Below, one piece after another: positions 48,101 through 58,449 of a stretch of 64,000 bases of DNA. Numbering within the stretch: the stretch's first letter is position 1; every line of letters begins with the position of its first letter. The translations under genes and the position numbers were made by a program. Source of the DNA: Steromphala cineraria. Its lineage: Eukaryota > Mollusca > Gastropoda > Trochida > Trochidae. Under the pieces are notes generated by a model that saw nothing but the letters and a program-made list of their open reading frames with translations, made no database searches and was not told where the DNA came from. Where the stretch lies: positions 17,061,724-17,125,723 of the forward strand of contig OU744736.1 of assembly GCA_916613615.1 (NCBI GenBank). Direction: 5' to 3'.

Positions 48101-51100
48101 GGGGCAGTAGCACGCTTTTTGATAATTTTATATTTTAGATATTTCACTTGTAATTGTAAGTTAATGCAAAATGTACTTACAGTGTCAAAAACCACATTAC
48201 ACAAGCCAATCATCCATAGTCAGAGGACAAAGTATGGAGACTCACATAACATCCATTTGCGGTCATTTTATGTGAACACCTTTAATTCAGTTTGTGTAAG
48301 AAAAAGGAAGCACATGGCTATACCTTACGTTATATATTTGAATAATTACTGCTTTAGTAGTTTAAATAAATTGTCTTTCAATTGGAACCATTAATTTTCA
48401 TTTTCCTGACATCAACTTATATTCCTCATAAAAACGTGCTACTGTCCCTTTAAGATACTCTACATATTTGTGCAAATGGTCAAATGATATTGATTGATTC
48501 TATGCATTCTAATGATGATAAGAATGATGTGATTCTGTGTGAACGTTACATTGCAAAAGATGAACTTATTGTTGTGCATATGGTTATACCTAAAAAGATA
48601 ACATTAACGTGTATGATTTATTCTTCACAGTCTGTTTCATGCAGTGGACTGGGTACCGACGTTGCTTCACGCTGCAGGGAGGAAACCTAGTGAGCACATA
48701 TCTTCAATAATCATCAATTGTCTATTATCTTTTACTGCATGTACACGTTATTCAATGAACTTTTGTTTGCAAAAGTCTCTTCTCATCAAAAACCGTTTGG
48801 TCGTTTTCAGTACATCAGAATCAAGCATACAATGTGATTACTAAACATTCGTTTTGATTTAAGTAATTGTAATTGAAATAGACTATTTTGGCTTGCGTTA
48901 AAAGGCATAGTTCCTTTTTCGTTGAGATATAGGATATTATTTACCTTTTAAAATTTATATTTATATATTATATGCAAAGTATTGAGGGCGTCGTTATTCA
49001 GTTATTACATTATAAGTCCAATGAATTTCAGTAGTTTTCAGCAGTACACATTCAAAAACTAATAGGGGACCAGATCTTTGAAAAGAGCCTCGTGTTACAA
49101 AGTGATATGTAACATAAAATAAAGGTAAGCAATTGTTGTACCTACTGTTGTAGATAAGCACCTAGACGGCGTGAACCAGTGGTTGATGTTGAGGAAGGGG
49201 ACCCCCAGCAAACGGCGTCAGATAGTGCTAGCAGTGGACGATATCAGACAGCACTCGGCAATACGGTAACATCTCACATGATATCCGATACCGTCTAAGT
49301 AAACCTAGCCTCCATGTGTCTCGTTTCACACCGATATTGAGTCTAGAAATGTGTAGTAGAGGGTCGCGTCAGCTCACATATCGAATTGACCAATCAGAAC
49401 TCTTCTTACTAAGTCACAATAGTCTGTTTTCGTACGTATTACGTCGGAGGGTCATAGGTCACGTAAAAGGTCGGCTGACGCGACCCTCGACTAGACCTTT
49501 CTAGACTCAATATCGGAGTGAAACGGGTAGTATTGAGGCTAGGTTACTAAAACTGTAACCGATAAGACCGAAAATCCTAGTCAACTAGTCTTGCACTGTA
49601 GTTAACATTTTAACATTAGCAAAACCCTTGAGAAGCATGTATATATCTTAAGAGAACTACAGAGAAAAAAATTGCAGAAGCACGTTTCTATATCTAATAG
49701 AAAAATTGTATATGATAATTATTATTTTTATACTGGTCATGAAGTCTACCGATGAACGTAAATGCAACTGTAAGAAAGTCTCCTGACCAAGGTGACATCA
49801 TGCAGAGTGGTCAAAACTACATCAGACTGCCACAGAATGAAGCTAGATCAACAGTTTTCATAGGAGGTTATACGACAACCGTTATATATTTGTTTCTATA
49901 ATTGGTACAGCGGTTACCTTTTAATTGAACGTAAATACATGCCAATGGGTTTAACTAATTAGTTTCGTGGACACAAAAGACTAAATTCTGTTGAACTTTG
50001 TTGCTGAATATTTCAGGGTAGGCGATATGAAGCTTATACACGGTCATCCAGGTCACTACAACAACTGGTACCCGGTACCCACCCTGTGGAGCGACAAGTG
50101 CTTGTACAAGGCCGACAAACTCAGGCTCCCGGAGTATCAACTCTTTAACATCACAGGTACAATACTACCATAGCTCCTTATATTTGTGAAGCGGTCTAAA
50201 AGTTGAAGATGAAACACGGAACATAAAGAACGGAACACTAGTTCTCTAGTCTGTCAGCCACACCCTAAAATAAAATGCAAACCTTAGCAAGTCTATAATA
50301 AGACTTCAGACCTTAATTTTAGGAAAATGAAAAAAATTCAGTCTCCTTTTCATCCTTTTTTTCCAAATTTCAGATTTAAAAAAAAAAAATTCATTTCAGA
50401 GTCTTATTGTTTCTCATGTGGTAGCATGTCAAGAAGTATGCTTCGAATAGTTGAATGCAGTAGGATGATTATTTGAATGAAGAAGAATGGTTAAAGGATT
50501 TAGTTTTTGATGAATGTAGTATAGGATGTTCAAATGCACGCAGTAGTTTTAAATGCATGTATTAGGGTGGTTATATGCATGCATTAGGATGGTTAAATGG
50601 ATGAAGAAGGGTGGTTAAAGGAATGAGTTTTTAGTGAATGCAGTAGGATGGTTAAATGGATGTAGTAGGATGGTTAAATGAATGCAGTAGGATGGTTAAA
50701 TGAAGGAGTTTTTGATGAATGTATTAGAATGATCAAATGCACGCAGTTAGAGTTTTAAATGAATGCAGAGTTTTAAATGAATGCAGTAGGATGGTTAAAT
50801 GAATGAAGAAGGGTGGTTAAAGGAATGAGTTTTTATAATGAATGCAGTAGGATGGTTAAATGAATGAAGTAGGATGGATAAATGCAGACAGTAAGATAGG
50901 TAATCTCATACATTTGTTGATGTATGAAGAAGGATGGTTAAACGCATGCAGTAGGACTTTTAAATGCATGCAGTAGGATATTTAATTGCATACATGTTTT
51001 AATGAATACAATAGGATGGTTAAAAGAAGGCAGCAGGATGGTTAAATGCATGTATTTTTTTGCATTTAGTGGTTGCAGTATGGTTAAATGCATAAAGAAG

Positions 51101-51595
51101 GGCGTTTAGATGCATGTAGTTTGATAGTTAAAACTTACTTATGTATGATTGTTTTAATGCATTACATAGGATACTTAAATGCAAGGGATTGTTAAATTTT
51201 CTAAGGGAATTTATAAGAGTCTTTAACAATGTTTGAAAGAATGAGCGAATGAGCTTGTTACAATTATGCTTGTAAAAAAATTGTTCAAATTGGATTCGAT
51301 ATAAATATATTTGACATTGATAATTCTGAAAATAAAAAGTAGGTTAAATATTGTTACACTTGAAATCACACTCAAGAGCTTCTGTGCATTTCTAGACAAC
51401 CTTTCTCTTCACCTTGTTACAGAGGACCCCACAGAGAGCAACGACATTGCCTACAAGTCTCCCGAGCTCCTGGCTAAACTGAGGAAAATGTTGGACCGAT
51501 ATAGGAAGAAAATTGTGCCTTCTAATCTAGGAAAACCAACCCGGAAGTCCAACCCTAAATACTACGGGGGAGTATGGTCAAGTGGCTGGTGTTGA
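30147..51595 (+). CDS. ARSB-like: Arylsulfatase B-type sulfatase (N-acetylgalactosamine-4-sulfatase family), fourteen exons
   Basis: Hydrolyses sulfate esters. In vertebrates ARSB removes 4-sulfate from N-acetylgalactosamine of chondroitin and dermatan sulfate in lysosomes. Exons: 30147-30261, 37387-37498, 38323-38374, 39096-39199, 41370-41476, 42002-42078, 43069-43170, 46287-46350, 46698-46795, 47272-47411, 48631-48689, 49154-49265, 50017-50156, 51423-51595. All are in phase with GT-AG borders, giving 484 aa. Residues 1-25 form a signal peptide. Metal-binding DD is D36-D37 (FFLADDLG). The formylglycine signature CAPSR has C74 and is split by intron 2 within the proline codon. GKWHLG supplies K128 and H130. 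H219 lies in SVHVPLQ. DNGG is split by intron 9, with the D codon ending exon 9. K295 precedes TLWEGG. Sequons include NNS at 66 and FNIT in exon 13. Catalytic residues appear intact, so it is probably active. It is somewhat shorter than vertebrate ARSB. Substrate is not determinable here. Confidence 0.93.
33740..34205. repeat. 35-bp minisatellite, about ten copies, sulfatase intron 1
   Basis: The unit contains TTTGACCTAGTAGCAGTCCC and AGTGTACCATAGCTA. Copies are spaced exactly 35 bp (for example at 33871, 33906 and 33941), with single-base variants and a shortened last unit. Confidence 0.9.
34460..34824 (+). mobile_element. TTAA-flanked MITE family, copy in sulfatase intron 1
   Basis: TTAA, then AGGGGCAGTAGCACGTTTTT, to AAAACGTGCTACTGCCCCT, then TTAA. 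Terminal repeats are inverted over at least 15 bp. The internal core carries AGCCAATCATCCATAGTCAG, AGGACAAAG and ATTGGCGGCCATTTTTGTGT. There is no open frame of note. TTAA target duplications suggest mobilisation by a piggyBac-type transposase, which is inference. Confidence 0.8.
34640..35213 (+). repeat. Left copy of a near-identical dispersed duplication
   Basis: From inside the MITE at about 34640 through unique flanking sequence to about 35213, the sequence is almost identical to 57600-58185. Shared landmarks are TACATACGTGGGATTCTCTA, CGTCGATTTTGCTACCGCTA and CACCATGAAAGGATGCATGG. The block also contains three internal variants of a CATTTCGTTCTT unit. Confidence 0.8.
37387..37498 (+). other. 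Sulfatase exon carrying the formylglycine cysteine
   Basis: Encodes [20 protein letters not shown] and then ends in QPVCAP. The TGT codon for C74 is at 37491-37493, five bases before the donor. The SR of CxPSR comes from the 52-nt exon at 38323. Correct splicing across this boundary is therefore needed to form the active-site signature. Confidence 0.9.
37512..37856. repeat. 44-bp minisatellite, about eight copies, just after sulfatase exon 2
   Basis: The unit is GTGCGTAAACCAATGAGGGT followed by AACTTCATGCTTGGGATAATCTCT. The array starts within 20 bp of the exon's splice donor and repeats every 44 bp (37531, 37575, 37619). Each unit holds a GTGCGTAA sequence resembling a splice donor. Confidence 0.9.
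38625..38890. mobile_element. Fold-back element in sulfatase intron 3
   Basis: The left arm contains ACGCAAAGCCTAAAACCTGA and GTCAGTTTTATGCCTTG. The right arm contains CAAGGCATAAAACTGAC and GCGTTTTAGGCTTTGCGT in inverted order. Arms extend over about 100 bp with several mismatches and meet around TTTTCTGTGC and GCACAGAAA. Confidence 0.6.
39700..39765. repeat. 30-bp tandem duplication
   Basis: Two copies of GTTGAAACAGTTCTTACCAA plus GGTTAAA and neighbouring bases, at about 39699-39728 and 39729-39759. Confidence 0.6.
40050..40077. repeat. (ATAG)n microsatellite
   Basis: About six uninterrupted ATAG units in sulfatase intron 4. Confidence 0.9.
41538..41771. mobile_element. TTAA-flanked fold-back MITE, 234 bp, sulfatase intron 5
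   Basis: TTAA then AGGGGGTCTGCAAC at the left. GTTGCAGACCCCCT then TTAA at the right. The arms stay complementary for about 80 bp through AGGGCCCCGAAA and TCGGGGCCCT and the TACCGAG blocks. This is a different family from the 350-bp elements but has the same TTAA target. Confidence 0.8.
42123..42205. repeat. Short hairpin after TTTAAAGGGACA end
   Basis: ACCAACTTCAAGATGA and TCATCTTGAAGTTGGT form a 16-bp perfect stem with a three-base loop at about 42166-42200. It lies directly downstream of CCTTTAAAGGGACAATCC, which looks like another MITE terminus. Confidence 0.5.
43809..45085. mobile_element. 1.27-kb TA-flanked element with perfect 27-bp TIRs
   Basis: The left end at 43811 (GGGGAGACCAGGGCAAAGCG...) and right end finishing at 45083 (...CGCTTTGCCCTGGTCTCCCC) are exact 27-bp reverse complements, flanked by TA on each side. 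The TIR motif GGGGCAAAGCGCGCC recurs inside near 43837, 44158 and 44865, including inverted copies. No transposase frame remains, so it is non-autonomous. It lies in sulfatase intron 7. Confidence 0.85.
45690..46165. repeat. Compound repeat with (GACA)n tracts, sulfatase intron 7
   Basis: Three rounds of a unit containing GTGCAATCAGAATTGTTGAC, AAACTGACATCAG, a GACAGACAGACA run, GGGTAGACAGACAGACAG and CCAATGAGAAGTTTCCCTGA. Copies begin near 45665, 45845 and 45975, with partial losses. Confidence 0.75.
47600..47720 (+). mobile_element. Penelope-like element remnant with hammerhead-like core (tentative)
   Basis: CACCTGATGAAGGGGCAACA, then ACAATCTCCGAAACGTCTTG. CTGATGA (47622-47628) and GAAAC (47648-47652) match the two conserved strands of the hammerhead ribozyme core, which Penelope-like retroelements are known to carry. 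The intervening stem is poor and a proper stem III was not found, so it may be degenerate or simply similar. Confidence 0.3.
48096..48453 (+). mobile_element. TTAA-flanked MITE family, sulfatase intron 10
   Basis: TTAA|AGGGGCAGTAGCACG to CGTGCTACTGTCCCT|TTAA, with the standard core (AGCCAATCATCCATAGTCAG). Forward orientation. Both TTAA flanks are present. Confidence 0.8.
49290..49552. mobile_element. Fold-back element in sulfatase intron 12
   Basis: The left arm reads AACCTAGCCTCCATGTGTCT, CCGATATTGAGTCTAGAAA and GAGGGTCGCGTCAGC. The right arm holds the complements GCTGACGCGACCCTC, TTTCTAGACTCAATATCGG and GAGGCTAGGTTA. Arms are about 75-80 bp and span 49297-49549. They begin 30 bp after the exon 12 donor. 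Confidence 0.75.
50420..51190. repeat. Degenerate ~22-bp minisatellite, sulfatase intron 13
   Basis: Roughly thirty variable copies of GAATGCAGTAGGATGGTTAA and near relatives (GAAGAAGGGTGG, CATGCAGTAGG). Unit length wanders around 20-24 bp, and some higher-order units are repeated. Confidence 0.85.
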
Positions 51596-51752
51596 ATGGT
51601 CATTGGAGAGATCATAGTTGGACATTTGATTATTCAGTTTAATCACATTGTGATTAACCGAAGTGTCATAAGAGGGTCATTTGATCAACATTAAAATGAC
51701 GTGTGCTAATGGTTATATGAATGTTAACATGAGTGGACATGTGTTTAAGTAT

Positions 51753-51758
51753 AATAAA
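51753..51758 (+). terminator. Candidate polyadenylation signal, sulfatase gene
   Basis: AATAAA about 160 nt after the stop codon at 51595. Another AATAAA lies near 53168, so the true 3' end is uncertain. The later one would put two MITEs in the 3' UTR. Confidence 0.35.
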
Positions 51759-52010
51759 GAGAAACAATCTGGTTCATCGTATGGACTATATTATGCAAAC
51801 GAAAAACTTTACGTCGTCATGGCAAAGTTAGGACACATTTGTCGTTTGTTTACTAATTTTGGTTAGTGTCTGAACAATATATAGTTGTCGAAGCACAATT
51901 GATCTATTGTCGCCTTTCACAACATTGTACAAGTAAAATTATATGTTATGGATGTTAGTTATTTCACAATTTAACAATTTCACATACTTGAAATCCTACT
52001 ACGAGGTTAC

Positions 52011-52374
52011 TTAAAGGGACAGTAGCACGTTTTTAGGGGGAATATAGGGTGATGGAAGGAAAAAGAAAATTAATGGTTTCAATTGAAAGACAATGTATTT
52101 AAACTAAATGGAGCAGTAATAATTCCAGTATATAACGGCAAGTTTAACCATGCGATTCCTTTTTCTTACAAAAATGAATTAAAGGTGTTCACACAAAAAT
52201 GGCCGCCAATGGATTTGATGTGAATCTTCATTCTTTGTCCTCTGACAATGGATGATTGGCTTGTGTAATGAGATTTTTGACACTGTCAAAAAAATACATT
52301 TAGCATTCACTTACAATTATCAGTGAGAAATTCAAATTATAAAATTATCAAAAAACGTGCTACTGCCCCTTTAA
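52011..52374 (-). mobile_element. TTAA-flanked MITE family, reverse orientation
   Basis: TTAA|AGGGACAGTAGCACGTTTTT to CGTGCTACTGCCCCT|TTAA. The core is reversed relative to the copies at 34460 and 48096 (AATGGCCGCCAATGGATTTG, then TGGATGATTGGCTTGTG). Confidence 0.8.
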
Positions 52375-52531
52375 TTGGTCCGGCAAACTTCTTGTTCATT
52401 ATTGTGAAGCGATGGTCTGATGTGATTTACTTGTCTCCGCAAAATAGCAAACATAGCCAACAAACTTACGGTAACTTAGCAGAACACGATGACTAGATTT
52501 GTATATCTGGCAACAACGAGACTATATCCCT

Positions 52532-52866
52532 TTAAAGGGGCAGTAGCAAGGTGATGTCAGGAAAATGAAATGGTTCAAATCGAAAGACAATGTATTTGAG
52601 CTAAATGAAGCAGTAATGATTTAAAAAAGGTTAGCCATGTGATTCATTTTTCTTAAACAAAATAAATTAAAGGTGTTCACACAAAATATCCGCCAATGGA
52701 TTTTATGTGAATCTTCGTACTTTGTCCTCCTACTATGGATGATTGGCTTGTGTATTGAGATTGTTGACACTGTCCAAATAATTAAAACATTTAACATTAA
52801 CTTAAATTATCAGTGAAAATTTTAAAATATAAAATTATCAAAAAAAACGTGTTACTGCCCCTTTAA
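52532..52866 (-). mobile_element. TTAA-flanked MITE family, reverse orientation, internally shortened
   Basis: TTAA|AGGGGCAGTAGCAAGGTGAT to ACGTGTTACTGCCCCT|TTAA. The end-proximal ~20 bases seen in other copies are missing after the left TIR. It lies only about 160 bp from the preceding copy. Confidence 0.8.
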
Positions 52867-52869
52867 CGT

Positions 52870-55800
52870 TCATAAATAAATCACAATATCATTGAAACCA
52901 GTTCGAACTTAAAACTCGTACACTACAGCGTTCTGATCTGAGTCACGCATTATCAGAAAATTTCATTTAAGCATGTGTGTGACATTTCAACTATGAAGCT
53001 TCTATAAATGACGGGTCCGCTAATATTTTTAATGATGCCGACGAATTTCTAGATAAGTTATAGATTTGTTGGAGTATCTTTATTAGCAATATGCGATCTT
53101 TATATGTTTTTGAGCTTATGTTATTATTGAATATATGTGTTCCCATTTTGTTTGAGTATTTTCGGTAATAAATTGTTCTACATACGTCTTGTTTTGAATG
53201 CCTAGTGTACTTTTTCCTTTCTTTAAAGATAATAAAATAATTTTATACTGATCCAAATAAAACGCAAACGTCATTTTTAAAAAATGAATTGCTCTTAGTA
53301 AAGAGCAAAAACATCACATAATTTCAATGTTAAGAAGGTTGAATGTAACAAGGATGTAAACATCGATTTGGCACAGTCAACATTACGTTCTGTTTTGTTC
53401 TTTTGGATTATTAGTCAAAACATGGCCAAGTCATTATATTGTATTGCTACCAATTAAAACTATTCTTAATTGGCATCTTTCTGGCAATAAATAGAAAAGA
53501 TAATAAAGACTTCTCCTCTCTTCCTGCATTGCATTGACCAGTCGTTGAAGTTGACGTGCACGTTAACAAAGTTCAAAGGGAAACTGTTCATGACATTAAG
53601 CTTTATCAGGAACATGCGGCTTGCTGTATGCGACTAAATTTAATCTTGCTTGAAAATTTGCTCCATCCAGACCTTCCCATAGATTAAAAAAAGCTTACCT
53701 CCTGTTTTTAAATTAAAGGCAACTGCGCATTTGGAAGGCAATCAAAACAGGGCCGAAAATTGGCTCTCGTGGTCGAAAATCGTCTCAATACAGGGTTGTC
53801 TATTTTTTTTCTCAATCAGGGATCTCTTATGTAATCTCTACGGATGTAACAAGGCGATGACGCAAGTGATTGATCCTGATGTCAAGATTTTTTATTCGCT
53901 TTCATACTTAATTGCACAAATTCTGGCTCTTTTGGGCAAACATATCTATGGAGTAATGACTCAAATGGCTAAATATGGTGCTTTGATTACGATTCAAATT
54001 TCAACGCTGATTTTGAAATTTAAGTGTCAAACTGACGTATGGCGATGTTTCCATTTTCAACATTTTGATCTTGCATGATGATAATTTTTTATTATGCCTT
54101 TGCCTTTGCTAGATTTTCAATACCACATGCTATATTTCTTTTCGCTTTATAATATGTGATGTTTGCTTAACTGATTTTCTAAAGTTCATTTTCGCTATAC
54201 CGTTTTCAAATGCCACTTAAATGAACAAAATTGGTGAAATTTTCCCAGGTTTTGGGTTAAAGCTGTAAAATGTCACACAGTCATTACGTTCAGGAAAGAA
54301 ATATCACATTCGTTTTTACACAAGTCAAAATTTCTCAAATTCATATAAGCGTTTTTTAAGGGAATATATAACTCTGGCTACGTTTGTTTGTGAGTCATTT
54401 ACATGGTTTACAAAGAAGATTTACTAATATGAAATATGAAAACAAAAATATAACATCAAATACAATACTTCTTGAGTACCGAAGATACACAGACATATTA
54501 CATACGTATTCTAGTGCAAATATCATGCAATTTAGCCATTCTAGCACAAGCATAGCAAAAACGAAACAAATAAGATTTAAATTTCAGTACTTAAGTTAAT
54601 AATAGTTTTACGTTATCATATGTGTATGTCATACATAACAGTAAACCTGAACAAATTTGGCTGGTCATTGGAGTAAGCAGGGGTCAAAATCTGGTAAACA
54701 CTATATTTTCTATTTTCTAAACAAAATCATTTTAATTGTTCCTTTAAACTAAGTTAATGTAAATGTGTTGTTTTTTCCATAATCTATACGGAATATTTTA
54801 ATCAAAATTAAAGAAATAAGAATTAAAATATTTTACAGCATCTGTTTAGTTAACCATGTCTTAAATTCTGTACCATAGACAAGACGAACCCTAAAAATGG
54901 AAAAAGTTGTTCTACAACTGGACGGATGATCCTTTTTTATTGATGCTGGAATTATTTGATTGACATCCAAACGATGCTAAACTTTCATCATAAATACACT
55001 AAAATACACTAAATTAAGGTACGCAGATGTATTGTATTACGTCTAACTACTAAATTTTTGTTATTGAAAATAACTGAATGATAAGACTGACTACAGATAG
55101 AGAAGAGAAGATACAAATCACATGTGATTGTTATATTATCAATTCGAAAGATTTTCCTTTGTTGTGGTGTAGCCAGTAAACAGTAAATCAAAATATGGAT
55201 TTCATACATTTCTACTTCACTTGATTAGGAGTGTTAAAACAATATTGCTTGTTGTTTGGCAACTTCTCATATCTTCCCTCTTATGCTAATGCCACTCCAC
55301 ATCGGAATTTCGGTAAAGCCACTTCTGAATTCGGTGAAGTGGATATTCAACATATTTTTGTTTCATACATATATTTTGTTCGAAAACATGTCGTACCTTT
55401 GCTTATTATTCCCTTGCCTGTTTATGTTTTCTGATGGTTGCTTAAGTGATTGTGTGTCACAAACTTATTTACATGTATTGGGAAACGTGGTAAAAATCAT
55501 ATAAATTATTATTTAAGTTCAATTATACCAAACTTGCATTTCAATTCTAAATTTGCCAAAATGAAGACAACTGTGAGAACCCCTTCATCTCAATAAAGGT
55601 TTTGAATTCAATCAATCGTATTCTTGCATATTTACCAATATGAATATGTTCTTGATTAAAACCCATTTACTAGTTGACAGTTCAGAGTTGAAGTAAAAGG
55701 TGCCAGTTACATCATTACAATTTAAAATCTTCAAAATTTCTTTCCTCATAGTTCAGTTGTGTATGTAAGTGGAAAGCCAGTTTGACATTGCTTTCGTACG

Positions 55801-56480
55801 AAAACCAGTTATATAATTGTTTTTTTCCTGGTTAAAGAAGGTCTGTGTCTACAGCTGCATATCGATATTTTGTCTACACACTAGTGTATCTTAGTTGATA
55901 AGAAAAAGGATAATCCTTTCCACATGTGTACATAAATATTTCTTCCCCGATTTTGTGATAAACGGTCTCTCGTGCAAAATTAAGATTTTGTTGGCATGAT
56001 GTGATATTCTAAAAATTTCAATTGATTTTCATAAGAAATTCCATATCGATTTATGGAGAAAAAAAGGTCTAAATTTGTCAATGGTTAACTACAGGCTTGT
56101 GAACAAACTTTCTGTGTGCATCACTTCATTACTTATAAGACTCTTAAAGGGGCAGTCCGTGTCGGGGTATATTTGTGGAAACAAAATTCACGAGTTCTTT
56201 CCTGTTTATGTGATTGAGACATTATTCTTTCACACCTTTAAGAAATATGTTAGTGGGGGTTACATTTTACTTTTTAGTATTTTTCTAGATTCATCAAATT
56301 TGACAAAGAAGAGAATGCATAACCGTTTCTATAGAATAAACACCCCAATAGGACCGTCCCTTTTATGTCTTATCGCTTGTCCCCCGGATACATAATTTTT
56401 TTTCACATAATAAACAAATCCGAAATAACGAGACACTAGCATAAACGAAAAGTTTAACTTATATTTCAAAATGCGACATT
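52870..56480. other. Gene-poor AT-rich region
   Basis: No supported gene. The longest frame (53731-54078, 115 codons) lacks any recognisable domain or splice context. A second small element-like unit at about 56147-56365 starts TTAAAGGGGCAGTCCGTG and ends GGACCGTCCCTTTT, resembling another MITE. Confidence 0.5.
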
Positions 56481-56487
56481 CATTGGC

Positions 56488-56827
56488 TTAAAGGGGCAGT
56501 AGCACGTTTTTTGATAATTTTACATTTTAAATATTTCATTTATAATTGTAAGTAAATGCTAAATGTATCATATTGACAGTGTCAACAATCTCATTACACA
56601 AGCCAATCACCCATAGTCAGAGGACAAAGTATGAGGCTTCACATAAAATCCATTGGCGGCCATTTTTGTAAATCTTCACACTTTGTCCTCTGACTATGGA
56701 TGATTGGCTTGTGTTCTGGGATTTTTGACATTGTCAAAATAATACATTTAGCATTAACTTACAATTATCAGCGAACATTTCAAAATATTCAAATATAATC
56801 TTAAAATCACTACGTCTTTGTCCCTTT
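56488..56827. mobile_element. Fold-back derivative of the TTAA-MITE family
   Basis: The first half runs forward from TTAA|AGGGGCAGTAGCACG to GGCGGCCATTTTTGTA. The second half then runs as the inverted 5' half (CTTTGTCCTCTGACTATGGA, TGATTGGCTTGTG) instead of continuing. The element is two left halves joined head to head and has lost the right half. Confidence 0.75.
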
Positions 56828-57414
56828 CATGTTTCCAAGTTTTCACTTTTAATAACATAAAACCAAAAACAAATGGAATATTGAATAAAATTACAATTGA
56901 CAAATTGAAAACAAGAGGGTTTCAACCGTTTCTCTTTTAAGGAATCTAAATATCCATCACGTATATGGCAACATCAATACAGATAAGAATAGAGGTCTTC
57001 GATAAAAGATCAAATTATAGAACGAACGTTATGTTTTCATTTAATTCACAATCACAAATAGATTCCCAATATCACGAAAAAGTTGTTTTCGTAAAATTTA
57101 TAATTGTTTCAAATTGCAGTTTCCATGAATGATAAAGGTATTTTTATAGATATGCGTTTTGTATTCAGTATGATGAGGCACATAGTGCTGTAAACATCTT
57201 CATAATTGCGACAGACTTTTGAAATGGTTATCTGTAGGTTTTTCTTATTTTAACATTGGTGTGAACTATGTTTCCGAAAATGACAAAATACTGCGATATA
57301 CATTAAATATATTGATATATATTAATATGTAAGTCTTGTTTGTCTGTTAACTTACATACGTTCGACAATGCAAGTAACGTTTATAAACAAATGCAGAAAA
57401 GCAGTAAATTGTTA

Positions 57415-57794
57415 GCGGAAGTAGCACGTTTTTTTGATAATTTTATATTTCATCATTTTCCCTGATAAATGTACGTTAATGCTATTGTATGCCTAATGCA
57501 AAAATGTATTATTTTGATAGTGTCATAAATCTCATTACACAAGCCAATCAGTCATAGTCAGAGGACAAAGTATGAAGATTCACATAAAATCAATTGGCGG
57601 CCATTTTTGTGTGAACACCTTTAATTCATTTTGTGTAAGAAAAAGGAATCGCATGACTAAACTTTACATTATATATTTGAATTATTACTCCTTCATTGGG
57701 TTTAGATAAATTGTCTTTCAATTGGAACCATTAATTTTCCTTTTCCTGACATCACCTTATATCCCCCCTAAAAACGTGCTACTGCCCCTTTATA
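57415..57794 (+). mobile_element. TTAA-MITE family, copy at the right duplication block
   Basis: The left end is damaged (GGAAGTAGCACGTTTTTTTG) and the right end is CGTGCTACTGCCCCTTTATAA. The right part is nearly identical to the 34460 copy and is followed by the same non-MITE flank. Confidence 0.75.
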
Positions 57795-58185
57795 AGGTAA
57801 TAAATTTTGAAAAAAAAATCGTAAACAAAATCACTTTGTACATACGTGGGATTCTCTACCGTACAATTCAGTGTCTAGCTTACACCATTATTATAACTTT
57901 ATATCTTGTAAACATTTCGTTCTTTAAAAGAAAGTAAATTTTGAAAAATATCGTAATCAAAATCACTTCGTACATACGTCGATTTTGCTACCGCTACAAA
58001 TCAGTGGCTGATATCGTTTTGTATGACGTTCTGTCTTGAAACCATTTCGTTCTTAAAAGGTTAATACATTTTGAAAATGTAAATTTGACACCATGAAAGG
58101 ATGCATGGTTCAATATCATATTTCGTATATGATGTCAGTGATATTTGGTGCACGTATCAGGCATACACTAGAGATATTAGTATTT
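57600..58185 (+). repeat. Right copy of the dispersed duplication
   Basis: Matches 34640-35213 with only scattered differences, in direct orientation about 23 kb away. It ends at GAGATATTAGTAT, after which the copies diverge and a partial MITE begins here. Confidence 0.8.
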
Positions 58186-58195
58186 ACATCCATAT

Positions 58196-58447
58196 TTACA
58201 GCCAATCATCCATAGTCAGAGGACAAAGTTTGAAGAATCACATAAAATCCATTGGCGGCCATTTTTGTGTGAACTTTAATTCATTTTCAGTAAGGAAAAG
58301 GAATCGCATGGCTATACTTTACATTATATATTTGAATTATTACTGCTCCATTAAGTTTAAGTACATTGTCTGTCCATTGGAACCATTAATTTTCATTTTC
58401 TTGACATCACCTTATTTCCCCCCTAAAACGTGCTACTGCCCCTTTAA
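58196..58447 (+). mobile_element. 5'-truncated TTAA-MITE
   Basis: Starts abruptly inside the core at ACAGCCAATCATCCATAGTC and runs to AACGTGCTACTGCCCCT|TTAA. The left TIR is absent. Confidence 0.75.
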
Positions 58448-58449
58448 AC

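Noticed and set aside
53731..54078. 115-aa plus-strand open frame
   Set aside because: No domain, no promoter or splice context, composition like surrounding AT-rich DNA.
56075..56395. 106-aa plus-strand open frame
   Set aside because: Runs through a probable MITE (GGGGCAGTCCG to GGACCGTCCC ends). No protein features recognised.
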